NCBI GenBank assembly: GCA_029782225.1
Contig: JAKOVF010000238.1
Location: 1 to 53,445 of the forward strand
Source of the DNA: Chloroflexota bacterium
Lineage (GTDB): Bacteria > Chloroflexota > Anaerolineae > Anaerolineales > Villigracilaceae
Direction: 5' to 3'
DNA: 53,445 nt
Below the pieces are notes generated by a model. It did no database searches, was not told where the DNA came from, and was given only the letters and a program-made list of their open reading frames with translations. The translations under genes and the position numbers were made by a program. Positions 24,325 to 31,554 of the stretch are shown here, piece by piece; position 1 is the stretch's first letter; each line of letters starts with the position of its first letter.

Positions 24325-25056
24325 ATGAAAATCAACTTTCTGATAATATCCCGGCTTAGCTTCCTGCTCTTCATCCTCGGGGTATTGATTGGGTTATCGC
24401 TTTCCGCCGGTATCCTGTGGGGCGAATTGGAAGTCCGCGTGGACTCGCCTTACCCGCCGAGCAGAATCATGCGGATGAATTGTCCGCTGCTGCTTTCGCG
24501 TACGGAATCGGGAACGGTCGAAGCCGTGATCGTCAATTCCACGACCGACGAAATCTGGCCCACGGTCAAACAGGATCTTAACCGCACTGATTCCCCGAAT
24601 ACGACGCAGATTGTGCCTCTGGCCCCAACGGCGACGCAAACACTGGCATGGACAGTTGACGGCTCCAACCTCTTGTTCAACCGGTTGATTCTGGTGAACA
24701 TCTTCCAGGAACAATATCGGGATAATCCATCCCGCCTGGGGTCGTGTGGCATATTGATTCTCAGCCTCTTTGGCTTGAGCGGTACACAAACGTTTGATCT
24801 GCTTTTTGCCAGCAGCCTGATCGGCATTCTCCTGGGTGGTGGCCTCTGGGTTTACGCCCGCCAGCAATTAAATGACTGGTCCAACCTGACACAGGCAGCA
24901 TTTTTTCTGGGCGCTCTGACGATCGCCGCTTTGCTAAGCTCAATCATACGCTGGTGGGGATTGACCCTCGTATTCGATTTCCTGACCCTGCTCCTTGGCG
25001 GCACTCTGCTTACAGAGTTTACGATGTCCCCCGGGGGATTAAGATCTAAGGAATAG
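24325..25056 (+). CDS. Membrane protein of unknown function
   Basis: A 243-residue protein with an N-terminal membrane helix (about 4-30), a roughly 110-residue extracytoplasmic domain rich in Thr/Asn and strand-like (VRVDSPYPPSRIMRMNCPLLLS, in part), and three further helices at the C-terminus (about 150-235). No family is recognised. The start at 24325 is placed after the hairpin; earlier in-frame codons overlap the amylase. No Shine-Dalgarno is seen. It converges on the acidic protein gene. Confidence 0.65.
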   Translation: MKINFLIISRLSFLLFILGVLIGLSLSAGILWGELEVRVDSPYPPSRIMRMNCPLLLSRTESGTVEAVIVNSTTDEIWPTVKQDLNRTDSPNTTQIVPLAPTATQTLAWTVDGSNLLFNRLILVNIFQEQYRDNPSRLGSCGILILSLFGLSGTQTFDLLFASSLIGILLGGGLWVYARQQLNDWSNLTQAAFFLGALTIAALLSSIIRWWGLTLVFDFLTLLLGGTLLTEFTMSPGGLRSKE

Positions 25057-25072
25057 ATTTCCCCTCTGTTTA

Positions 25073-26032
25073 TTATTCCGCTGCTCCCATAGGAGGTTCT
25101 TCCTCCTCGGCTCCCAATTCTTCCTCGTCAATCGGTGTCGTTTCAGCTTCCTGTTCTTCCATGTGCTCTGCGGCTTCGGCAGCCTCTGTTGCCTTCTCGT
25201 CTACTTCCTCGGCGCTTTCAGTTTCTACTTCTGTTTCAGTTTCTTCTTTGTCTACTTCCTGCTGCTCGTCGTTTTCTTCGACCTCTTCCGTTTCTTTTTC
25301 ATCCGAATCCTCTTTTTCCTCTTCCGCCGATTCCTCGTCGGTCTCTTCCTTTTCTTCTTTCTCCTCACTTTCCTCTTCGGTGCTTTCTTCCTCTTCTTGG
25401 GTCTCTTCCTTTTCTTCCTTCTCCTCTTGTTCCTCTTCATTTTCCTCTAACTCGTTCTTTTTGTCCGTTTCTCCCTCCGCTTCTTCTTCCTCTTCAAGTT
25501 CTGCTTTTTCTTCTTCGCGCTCCTGCTCCTCGGGTATCTCTTTTTCCTCGGCCCCCTCGGCCTCCTCAGCCTCTGGAACTTCAAGCTCTTCTTCACGACC
25601 TCCAGCGAGTTCCTCTGTCTCTTCACCCCTTACAAATTTGGACAGCTTCGCTACGGGCTGTAAAGTCTCAACTCTGTGAGAAACGGCGTATTCTTTTCCA
25701 CGACCTGGGAGATCCTCCTCTGCCGAATCCTGCGTGCCTTCGTCAGAAGCTTGTTTTTGAATCCCCAGACGGGATGCCTCCCATCTGGCAATGACCCCTC
25801 GATAGACTTGCGGCATTTGTCGCTGTAAGGACCCCATCATTTCGCCATAACGGATGTAAGCCCGGGACTCTTGCCGGCCGCGTTGGCTCAATTCTGCATG
25901 AGAGACATTGAGCAGAGCAAAAGCAGAATCCGAGTTTAGATCCCCAGAGTCCAGCAAGGTCTTGAGCAGCGACAGCTTATCAAGGGCATTTGTATGACGG
26001 AACAATTCGCGGCGTTGCGGAGAAATGGGCAT
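25073..26032 (-). CDS. Glutamate-rich low-complexity protein
   Basis: A 319-residue protein. The first ~110 residues look folded and helical (LSLLKTLLDSGDLNSDSAFALL, in part, then RAYIRYGEMMGSLQRQMPQVYRGVIARW). From about residue 140 to the end it is almost entirely Glu with Asp, Lys, Thr and Ser, clearly disordered and strongly negatively charged. The opposite strand is correspondingly Ser/Phe-rich and open, but is a shadow. ATG 26032 gives MPISPQRRE; a TTG at 26068 is an alternative. The DNA of the tail is a degenerate GAA/GAG repeat and should vary in length between strains. Function unknown; ion buffering or nucleic-acid mimicry are possibilities. Confidence 0.7.
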   Translation of the reverse strand: MPISPQRRELFRHTNALDKLSLLKTLLDSGDLNSDSAFALLNVSHAELSQRGRQESRAYIRYGEMMGSLQRQMPQVYRGVIARWEASRLGIQKQASDEGTQDSAEEDLPGRGKEYAVSHRVETLQPVAKLSKFVRGEETEELAGGREEELEVPEAEEAEGAEEKEIPEEQEREEEKAELEEEEEAEGETDKKNELEENEEEQEEKEEKEETQEEEESTEEESEEKEEKEETDEESAEEEKEDSDEKETEEVEENDEQQEVDKEETETEVETESAEEVDEKATEAAEAAEHMEEQEAETTPIDEEELGAEEEEPPMGAAE

Positions 26033-26069
26033 GGTTTTTTCTGGCAGAGTCTTCCAAAGATGAGACAAG

Positions 26070-26075
26070 TATAAT
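26070..26075 (+). promoter_or_regulatory. Candidate -10 element of the YbaK-like gene
   Basis: TATAAT about 50 bases before the start at 26129; the -35 is poor. Confidence 0.4.
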
Positions 26076-26128
26076 GCCAGCGGAGCAAATTAAGCGTCGA
26101 TGATTGAGATGAGTGAGGAGAGAATTTT

Positions 26129-26650
26129 ATGAGCGATATTCACGAAGCACTCCGCGGCCTGCTCGATCGTGAGGGCGCAGCCTATCGGGTGCTTGAACAT
26201 CAGCCCGAGGGCCGCACTGAACTTATTACGAAGATCCGCGGCAACAGACTTGAACAGGCCATCAAGTCCATTGTGGTGCAGGTGCGAATCAGCAAGAAGG
26301 AGAATCGTTATTATCTTGCCAACGTCCCCGGTGATTGCCGCGTGGACCTGGACTCTATCAAGTCTCACTTTGGCGCGGCAGGCATTGGCATTGCCCAACG
26401 CGAAAAAGCTGAGGCGCTAACGGGATGCGTGATCGGTTCAATCCCTCCTTTTTCCTTTTCCGACCAGCTCATCGTCCTGGCAGACCCATTGATTCAGAAG
26501 AATGAGGAAGTCGTCTTCAACGCGGGACGCTTGGATCGTTCCATCTTTATGAAGCTGGAGGACTACGTGCGCATCGCAAAGCCACAGTGGGTGAAGTGCG
26601 CGGCTCATGTCATTGCGAAGAGTGAAACGACGAGGCAATCTCCTGATTAA
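26129..26650 (+). CDS. YbaK/EbsC-type aminoacyl-tRNA deacylase
   Basis: A 173-residue protein of the YbaK/ProRS-editing fold. It has the family opening (LDREGAAYRVLEHQPEGRT), the central Lys in QAIKSIVVQV, and the strand-loop GCVIGSIPPFSF that lines the active site (GxxxGxxxP). Such proteins hydrolyse mischarged aminoacyl-tRNAs, for example Cys- or Ala-tRNA-Pro. A GAGGAG Shine-Dalgarno is ten bases upstream. The last ~14 residues and the stop codon are encoded within a dispersed palindrome (26609-26702), so this tail is probably not part of the ancestral fold. Confidence 0.85.
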   Translation: MSDIHEALRGLLDREGAAYRVLEHQPEGRTELITKIRGNRLEQAIKSIVVQVRISKKENRYYLANVPGDCRVDLDSIKSHFGAAGIGIAQREKAEALTGCVIGSIPPFSFSDQLIVLADPLIQKNEEVVFNAGRLDRSIFMKLEDYVRIAKPQWVKCAAHVIAKSETTRQSPD

Positions 26651-26702
26651 TGCGGGATTGCTTCGCCCATTCGCCGTTTGAGGCTCGGGGTTCGCAACGA
26701 CA
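26609..26702. repeat. Dispersed palindrome, GTCATTGCGAG family (copy 3)
   Basis: Begins GTCATTGCGAAGAG and ends GGTTCGCAACGACAG, with inner arms gaggcaatctcc and gggattgcttcg. It overlaps the last 42 bases of the YbaK-like gene. Confidence 0.8.
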
Positions 26703-26746
26703 GATAAGCTCTGTAAGAGGCAGCCTCCGAGGATTTTCTTACCGGT

Positions 26747-26752
26747 TACAAT
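26747..26752 (+). promoter_or_regulatory. -10 element placing the transcript start at the glycosylase ATG
   Basis: TACAAT ends six bases before the ATG at 26759, and no Shine-Dalgarno is present, suggesting a leaderless transcript. Confidence 0.45.
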
Positions 26753-26758
26753 GCAGCC

Positions 26759-27643
26759 ATGACGAACTTCATCCTTCCCGCGCGTTTGCCATTCAATTAT
26801 CTATCCGTGGTCAATTCACATGGCTGGCGTCAGCTCGCGCCGTTTGGCTTCGACGAAAACACATCAACACTCTCGTATACCTTTCGCGCTTCAAACGGCC
26901 GAGTGATGCAGATCAACATGAATGATGCCAGGACCGGCGTCGCAGTGGATGTCAAGGGCAGGCTATCCAAACTCGAAGTCAATGAAATCAGGGAAGCCAT
27001 TACATGGATGTTCGCACTGGATGCGGATTATTCATCCTTCTATGAAGTGGCGCGCAGGGAACAGAAATTACGCAAGGCCATCAAATTTGCCTATGGCCGC
27101 GTCCTGCGCTCGCCGACTTTATTTGAAGACGTGGTCAAGACGCTCTTCACGACGAATACCCTGTGGGGCGCGACCAAGAATATGACGAAAAAGCTCATCG
27201 CCTCGTTCGGGGACCCTCTGCCCGGTTCTGATCTCAAGGCTTTTCCCACACCTGAAAGCATCGCCGCATCCAGCCCGGAGGTCCTGAAAGAGACGGTGCG
27301 GGTCGGCTATCGCGCGCCGGCTTTGCACGAGTTGGCAGTCAGAGTGGCATCGGGTGAACTTGATCTGGAATCCCTTAAACAATCGACTCTTCCCTCGCTT
27401 GAGCTGCGCAAGGAACTGCTTAAGATCAACGGCATCGGGCCCTACGCGGCCGCCAACCTTTTGTTGATCCTGGGCCGCTCTGATTACATCCCGATCGACT
27501 CATGGGCGTTGAAGCTGGTCTCATATGAGTGGTACGAAGGTGGGCCGGTGACCGCAAAAGAAGTAGAAAGGGCTTTCGAGAAATGGGGGATGTACAAGGG
27601 TTTTGCTTTCTGGTTCTGGGACTGGAAATATACAGGAGGCTAA
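26759..27643 (+). CDS. HhH-GPD DNA glycosylase (AlkA/OGG-like)
   Basis: A 294-residue base-excision repair enzyme. The helix-hairpin-helix is LLKINGIGPYAAANLLLILG (about residues 220-239), followed by the catalytic Asp in YIPIDSWA. An N-terminal beta domain and the helical FEDVVKTLFTTNTLW segment match the AlkA/OGG family. It would excise an alkylated or oxidised base; which one cannot be read. No Lys precedes the Asp at the bifunctional position as far as I can tell, so it is probably monofunctional. It appears leaderless, and the next gene starts on the base after its stop. Confidence 0.88.
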   Translation: MTNFILPARLPFNYLSVVNSHGWRQLAPFGFDENTSTLSYTFRASNGRVMQINMNDARTGVAVDVKGRLSKLEVNEIREAITWMFALDADYSSFYEVARREQKLRKAIKFAYGRVLRSPTLFEDVVKTLFTTNTLWGATKNMTKKLIASFGDPLPGSDLKAFPTPESIAASSPEVLKETVRVGYRAPALHELAVRVASGELDLESLKQSTLPSLELRKELLKINGIGPYAAANLLLILGRSDYIPIDSWALKLVSYEWYEGGPVTAKEVERAFEKWGMYKGFAFWFWDWKYTGG

Positions 27644-28036
27644 ATGTACGAGCACCATTCAGAGCAGCTTGCTCCCATGCACGTGTTCGCACGACGTTTG
27701 TTGGTCAATGCCCTGGTCGCCGTGGGAATCCTGCTTTTTTCGCTTGGCCTCGGCATGCTTGGCTACCATTTTTTGGAAAGACTCTCCTGGCTGGATGCCA
27801 TGCTGAATGCCTCGATGATCCTTGGTGGCATGGGGCCGGTCAACCCGGTGCAGACCCCGGGGGGAAAGGTCTTCGCATCTTTTTATGCATTGTACTGTGG
27901 GGTGATTTTGCTGACGTCAGTGGGTGTGCTGGCCGCGCCGATCTTCCACCGTTTTATGCACTACTTCCATCTTCAGTCGGGGGATGATGAAGAGAACGAT
28001 GAACCGGCTGTCACGAATAAAGAAGTCAGCGATTGA
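27644..28036 (+). CDS. Two-helix membrane protein with potassium-channel-like pore loop
   Basis: A 130-residue protein with two membrane helices (about 21-47 and 76-100). The segment between reads WLDAMLNASMILGGMGPVNP, then VQTPGGKVFASFYALY. This follows the spacing of the two-TM K+ channel pore (pore helix, filter, xPxTxxGK/R, inner helix), but the TVGYGD filter is replaced by LGGMGPV. A polar acidic tail follows. It is immediately downstream of the glycosylase and close to the kdp island. It may be a non-selective or degenerate relative of Ion_trans_2 channels; this is inference from alignment by eye. Confidence 0.6.
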   Translation: MYEHHSEQLAPMHVFARRLLVNALVAVGILLFSLGLGMLGYHFLERLSWLDAMLNASMILGGMGPVNPVQTPGGKVFASFYALYCGVILLTSVGVLAAPIFHRFMHYFHLQSGDDEENDEPAVTNKEVSD

Positions 28037-28067
28037 TTGCTGGCCATCGCTCCGTACAAAGCTTGAG

Positions 28068-28760
28068 TTACGAAACGGTCTTGAGCCGGTAACCAACGCC
28101 CGGTTCTGTGACAATGTAATGCGGGCGTGCAGGGTCTACCTCCACCTTGCGCCGCAGATTGCTCATGTTCACGCGCAGCAGATGCATTTCACTTTCATAA
28201 GCGGTGCCCCAGACTTGTCGAAGCAGCTGGCGATGCGTGAGAACTTTCCCCGCATTCTGTAAAAGCAATCGCAAAATTTCATACTCCGTAGGTGTCAGCG
28301 CGATCTGGTTTTCTTCCACAGTGACGACGCGGCGGGATACATCCATTTTGAGGTTATCAACCTGGAGGATTGGATCATCTGGTTTGCTGGTCAACCGCCG
28401 CAGACCGACTCGCATGCGTGCCATCAGTTCACCGGTGCTAAAAGGTTTTGTGAGGTAATCATCTGCACCGGCATCCAATGCGGCGATCTTGTCATTGTCA
28501 GCTTCACGCACAGATAAAATAATGATAGGCGTTTGCGACCATTCACGGAGCCGGCGCGTTACTTCGACGCCATCGAAATCAGGCAGGCCGAGATCAAGGA
28601 TGATGATATCGGGATGATTGGCGAGAACGGCGTTCATCGCCTCCTGCCCGCTGGCAGCTTCGAATATGGTAAAGCCTTGCGCGCTTAATGCGGTGCGCAA
28701 ATAACGACGGATGGATGTCTCGTCATCTACGACCAGGACGCGTTGACCCGTTTCACTCAT
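28068..28760 (-). CDS. kdpE: OmpR-family response regulator, KdpE-like (partner of KdpD)
   Basis: A 230-residue regulator. The receiver has VLVVDDETSIRR, the phosphorylated Asp in IIILDLGLPD, a conserved Ser in IIILSVRE and the switch Lys in DDYLTKPFS. The DNA-binding winged helix has LTPTEYEILRLL and the recognition helix region HLLRVNMSNLRRKVEVD. It lies downstream of full-length KdpD on the same strand, so it is the likely partner. Its recognition helix is nearly identical to that of the orphan regulator at 34472-35179 and differs from the one at 43311-44006. The start at 28760 is preceded by GAGG. Confidence 0.9.
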   Translation of the reverse strand: MSETGQRVLVVDDETSIRRYLRTALSAQGFTIFEAASGQEAMNAVLANHPDIIILDLGLPDFDGVEVTRRLREWSQTPIIILSVREADNDKIAALDAGADDYLTKPFSTGELMARMRVGLRRLTSKPDDPILQVDNLKMDVSRRVVTVEENQIALTPTEYEILRLLLQNAGKVLTHRQLLRQVWGTAYESEMHLLRVNMSNLRRKVEVDPARPHYIVTEPGVGYRLKTVS

Positions 28761-28772
28761 GATTAATCCTCT

Positions 28773-28810
28773 GTCATTGCTTCGTCGCCACGAACGCCCT
28801 TCGGAATGAC
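28773..28810. repeat. Short form of the GTCATTGCGAG dispersed palindrome
   Basis: GTCATTGCTTCGTCG ... GGAATGAC lies between kdpD and its regulator gene, which may uncouple their expression. Confidence 0.55.
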
Positions 28811-28812
28811 AT

Positions 28813-31464
28813 TTAAGATAATGGCAGCTCCACGCTGACAATGGTGCCACCGCCATCCCGAATCCGTGCGTGGATGTCTCCGTGATGCGCTTCGACGATT
28901 CCCTTGCTAATGGAGAGTCCTAACCCGGTCCCGCTGACGCTCTCCGGGCGCTGGACCCGGTAGAATTTGTCGAAGACGCGCGTCAGATCCTCAGGCGGGA
29001 TGCCCACTCCACGGTCCGCGATCTCGATGCGGGCTTTTTCATTCGCAAGGGAAGCGCAGGCCTCTATTAAGGAACCTTCCGGCGAGTACTTGACCGCGTT
29101 CTCCAGCAGATTCACGATCACCTGCACCATCAGCGTAAAATCCATGGGGACAAGGGGAAAATCATCCGGAACGTTCACTTTGATTTCATGGTTTGATATG
29201 CGGTTGCCAAGCTGGTCAAGGGCTGTGCCGATCACATCCTGAATATCACCAGGCTCGCAGTGAAGTTTGATCGCGCCGCTTTCGATGCGCGTCATGGAAA
29301 GCAAATTGCCGACGAGTCGATTCAAACGCTCAGCTTCCTCCCGTGCAGTGCTGATCAGGCTGCGGCGGTTTTCATCATTGAGGCTTGGAGCTTGTTCATC
29401 AAGGCTCGTGAGCGCGCCGGTGATGGCAACCAGTGGTGTACGAAGGTCGTGGGAAATCGAATTAAGCAGCGCGGTCTGCAGTTTTTCGGTCGCCTGTAAA
29501 AGTTCCGTTTGACGCGCCTGTTCCACCAGACTGGCGCGTTCGATGGCGAGCGCGGCCTGATTGGCAAAAGCGCTCAGGGTTTGACGTTGTTCCGGTGTGA
29601 GAAAACTATTGTTGTCCCTCGGTCGAATGCCGAGTACCCCCACAGTGCCTTTGGAAGTTTTGAGAGGCTGACAGCGCAAAGGCGCAGCGGGTAGCGTATC
29701 TGTCCCCCGACCGGCGGGCTGGTCATGTTCAAAAGCCCACGCGGCCACTGCGAGTTCGTTTTCTCCAATCTGGTAATCAGGAGAACTGGCAACTGTATGG
29801 AGATGTCCGTTCGTTGGCAGGAATATGGCCACTTCACGTCCGAAGGCCTGGCCGATGTGTGAGATGATGATCTGGGAGACGTCATCAAGACCGGTGGCGG
29901 ACGTTAGGTCGCGGCCAAGATTGTAGAGAGCGGACGTTTGAGATTCCCGGCGAATTGAAGACTCGGCTTGCTCACGAACACGCGCAGTGAGAGAACTGAT
30001 CACAAGGCTGACAAGAAACAGGGCAATGAATGTGATGAAATATTGAGTATCGCTGACAGCCAGCGTCAAATACGGCGGGATCAGAAAAAAGTCAAAAGCC
30101 AGCACACCCAGAATACTGGCCAGCAATGACGGGCCGCGGCCCAGAAAAATGGCTGAGATGACAACTGCAGCCAGGTAAAGCATCACCAGATTGGCAGGTT
30201 CCAAATTCCCGCGCACCATGAGACCGAGTACTGTGGATAGCGCAACCAGCCCGGCGCTGAGCAAATATCGTCCAACAGGACGGTGAGGCTGCCAGTCGGC
30301 AGGGACGCCGACCTTCCTGGGCTCGATTTCTGCGCTGATCACGTAAACATCTATGTCGCCGCTGGCATAAACAAGTTGATCAACAATGGAGCCGCTCCAC
30401 AACTCCTGCCAGCGGGGTTTCAGAGGTTTGCCGATCACCACCTTGGTGATGTTATTCTTACGTGCAAAATCCAGTACGGCTTCGTGGATGGATTGTCCGG
30501 CCAGGGTGAGGCTTTTCGCTCCCAGTTCTTCTGCCAGTTGCAGGGCACGCCCGATACGTTCCCGGTTGATCGGATTGTTTTCAGGCTTCGAAGCAACTTC
30601 CACATAGACAGCGAACCATTCTGCACCGAGTTCATCCGCCAGCCGACGAGTATTCCGGATCAATTTTTCCGCCAGCGGACTCGGACTGATACAAACCAGC
30701 AGACGCTCTGCCGCTGCCCATGGACCAGAGATGGCGCGCGTCTGCATGTAGGAGCGCATCTGATCATCCACACGTTCGGCTGCGCGGCGCAGGGACATCT
30801 CACGCAGTGCCGTAAGATTCCCTTTGCGGAAGAATTTTTGGATGGCGCGGGCTGCCTGCTCAGGGATATAAACCTTGCCCTCGTTGAGGCGCGTGAGCAA
30901 CTCATCCGGAGGCAGATCGATGACCTCTATCTCGGAAGCTTCATCGATCACGCGGTCCGGGACCGTTTCGCGCACGATGACGCCCGTCACTTGAGCGACG
31001 ATATCGTTCAGGCTTTCAAGATGTTGAATGTTGAGCGTGGTATAGACGTCAATGCCCGCGTCGAGTATCTCCTCCACATCCTGATAACGCTTGGGATGAC
31101 GCGAGCCGGGTGCATTGGTATGCGCGAATTCATCCACGAGAACCAGGGTAGGGCGGCGGTTCAGAATCGCATCCACATCCAATTCCGGCAGCGCCACATT
31201 GTGATATTCAACCTGCTTGCGCGGCAGGACTTCCAGCCCCTCGAGCAACTCCTCCGTTTCCACGCGCTTGTGAGTTTCGATGTAACCCACTGCAACATCC
31301 ACGCCTTGCTCCTTGCGCTGGTGCGCGGCTTCGAGCATGGCGTAGGTCTTGCCCACGCCTGCCGCATAGCCGAGGAAGATTTTCAACTTCCCACGCTGCA
31401 TCTCTTCCGGCGCAAGATGCTTGAGCAATTGATCGGGATCAGGACGGGATTTCATTTCTTTCAT
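28813..31464 (-). CDS. kdpD: Sensor histidine kinase KdpD, full length
   Basis: An 883-residue kinase with the complete KdpD architecture. The N-terminal KdpD domain has a Walker A-like GYAAGVGKT (about 32-40) and DEFAHTNAPGSRHPKRYQDV. A universal-stress-like domain (about 250-370), four membrane helices (DUF4118, about 395-500) and a GAF domain follow. The HisKA domain has the phosphorylated His at about 672 (SISHDLRTPL), and the ATPase domain has GVGIPP and GTGLGLSISKG. It senses potassium limitation or ionic stress and controls kdp. A TACAAT five bases before the first ATG suggests translation may really start at the ATG at 31455. A terminator separates it from the upstream permease. Confidence 0.95.
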   Translation of the reverse strand: MKEMKSRPDPDQLLKHLAPEEMQRGKLKIFLGYAAGVGKTYAMLEAAHQRKEQGVDVAVGYIETHKRVETEELLEGLEVLPRKQVEYHNVALPELDVDAILNRRPTLVLVDEFAHTNAPGSRHPKRYQDVEEILDAGIDVYTTLNIQHLESLNDIVAQVTGVIVRETVPDRVIDEASEIEVIDLPPDELLTRLNEGKVYIPEQAARAIQKFFRKGNLTALREMSLRRAAERVDDQMRSYMQTRAISGPWAAAERLLVCISPSPLAEKLIRNTRRLADELGAEWFAVYVEVASKPENNPINRERIGRALQLAEELGAKSLTLAGQSIHEAVLDFARKNNITKVVIGKPLKPRWQELWSGSIVDQLVYASGDIDVYVISAEIEPRKVGVPADWQPHRPVGRYLLSAGLVALSTVLGLMVRGNLEPANLVMLYLAAVVISAIFLGRGPSLLASILGVLAFDFFLIPPYLTLAVSDTQYFITFIALFLVSLVISSLTARVREQAESSIRRESQTSALYNLGRDLTSATGLDDVSQIIISHIGQAFGREVAIFLPTNGHLHTVASSPDYQIGENELAVAAWAFEHDQPAGRGTDTLPAAPLRCQPLKTSKGTVGVLGIRPRDNNSFLTPEQRQTLSAFANQAALAIERASLVEQARQTELLQATEKLQTALLNSISHDLRTPLVAITGALTSLDEQAPSLNDENRRSLISTAREEAERLNRLVGNLLSMTRIESGAIKLHCEPGDIQDVIGTALDQLGNRISNHEIKVNVPDDFPLVPMDFTLMVQVIVNLLENAVKYSPEGSLIEACASLANEKARIEIADRGVGIPPEDLTRVFDKFYRVQRPESVSGTGLGLSISKGIVEAHHGDIHARIRDGGGTIVSVELPLS

Positions 31465-31512
31465 GATCTATTGTATTCCAATTGTTTATGTGATTCATTG
31501 GACAGTTTTAAA

Positions 31513-31545
31513 CAAAAAGGCTGCGCGATATTTTTTTGCACAGCC
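31513..31545 (-). terminator. Terminator after the cassette 1 permease
   Basis: On the minus strand an 8-bp stem (ggctgtgc / gcgcagcc, one G-U pair) is followed by TTTTTGTTT, ten bases after the permease stop. Confidence 0.8.
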
Positions 31546-31554
31546 CATTCTTGG

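Noticed and set aside
25135..25794. Leu/Pro/Phe-rich and Ser-rich frames opposite the Glu-rich gene
   Set aside because: The reverse complement of GAA/GAG repeats automatically gives TTC/CTT/TCC runs; the Glu-rich frame has a folded N-terminal domain and a sensible start, the opposite frames do not.
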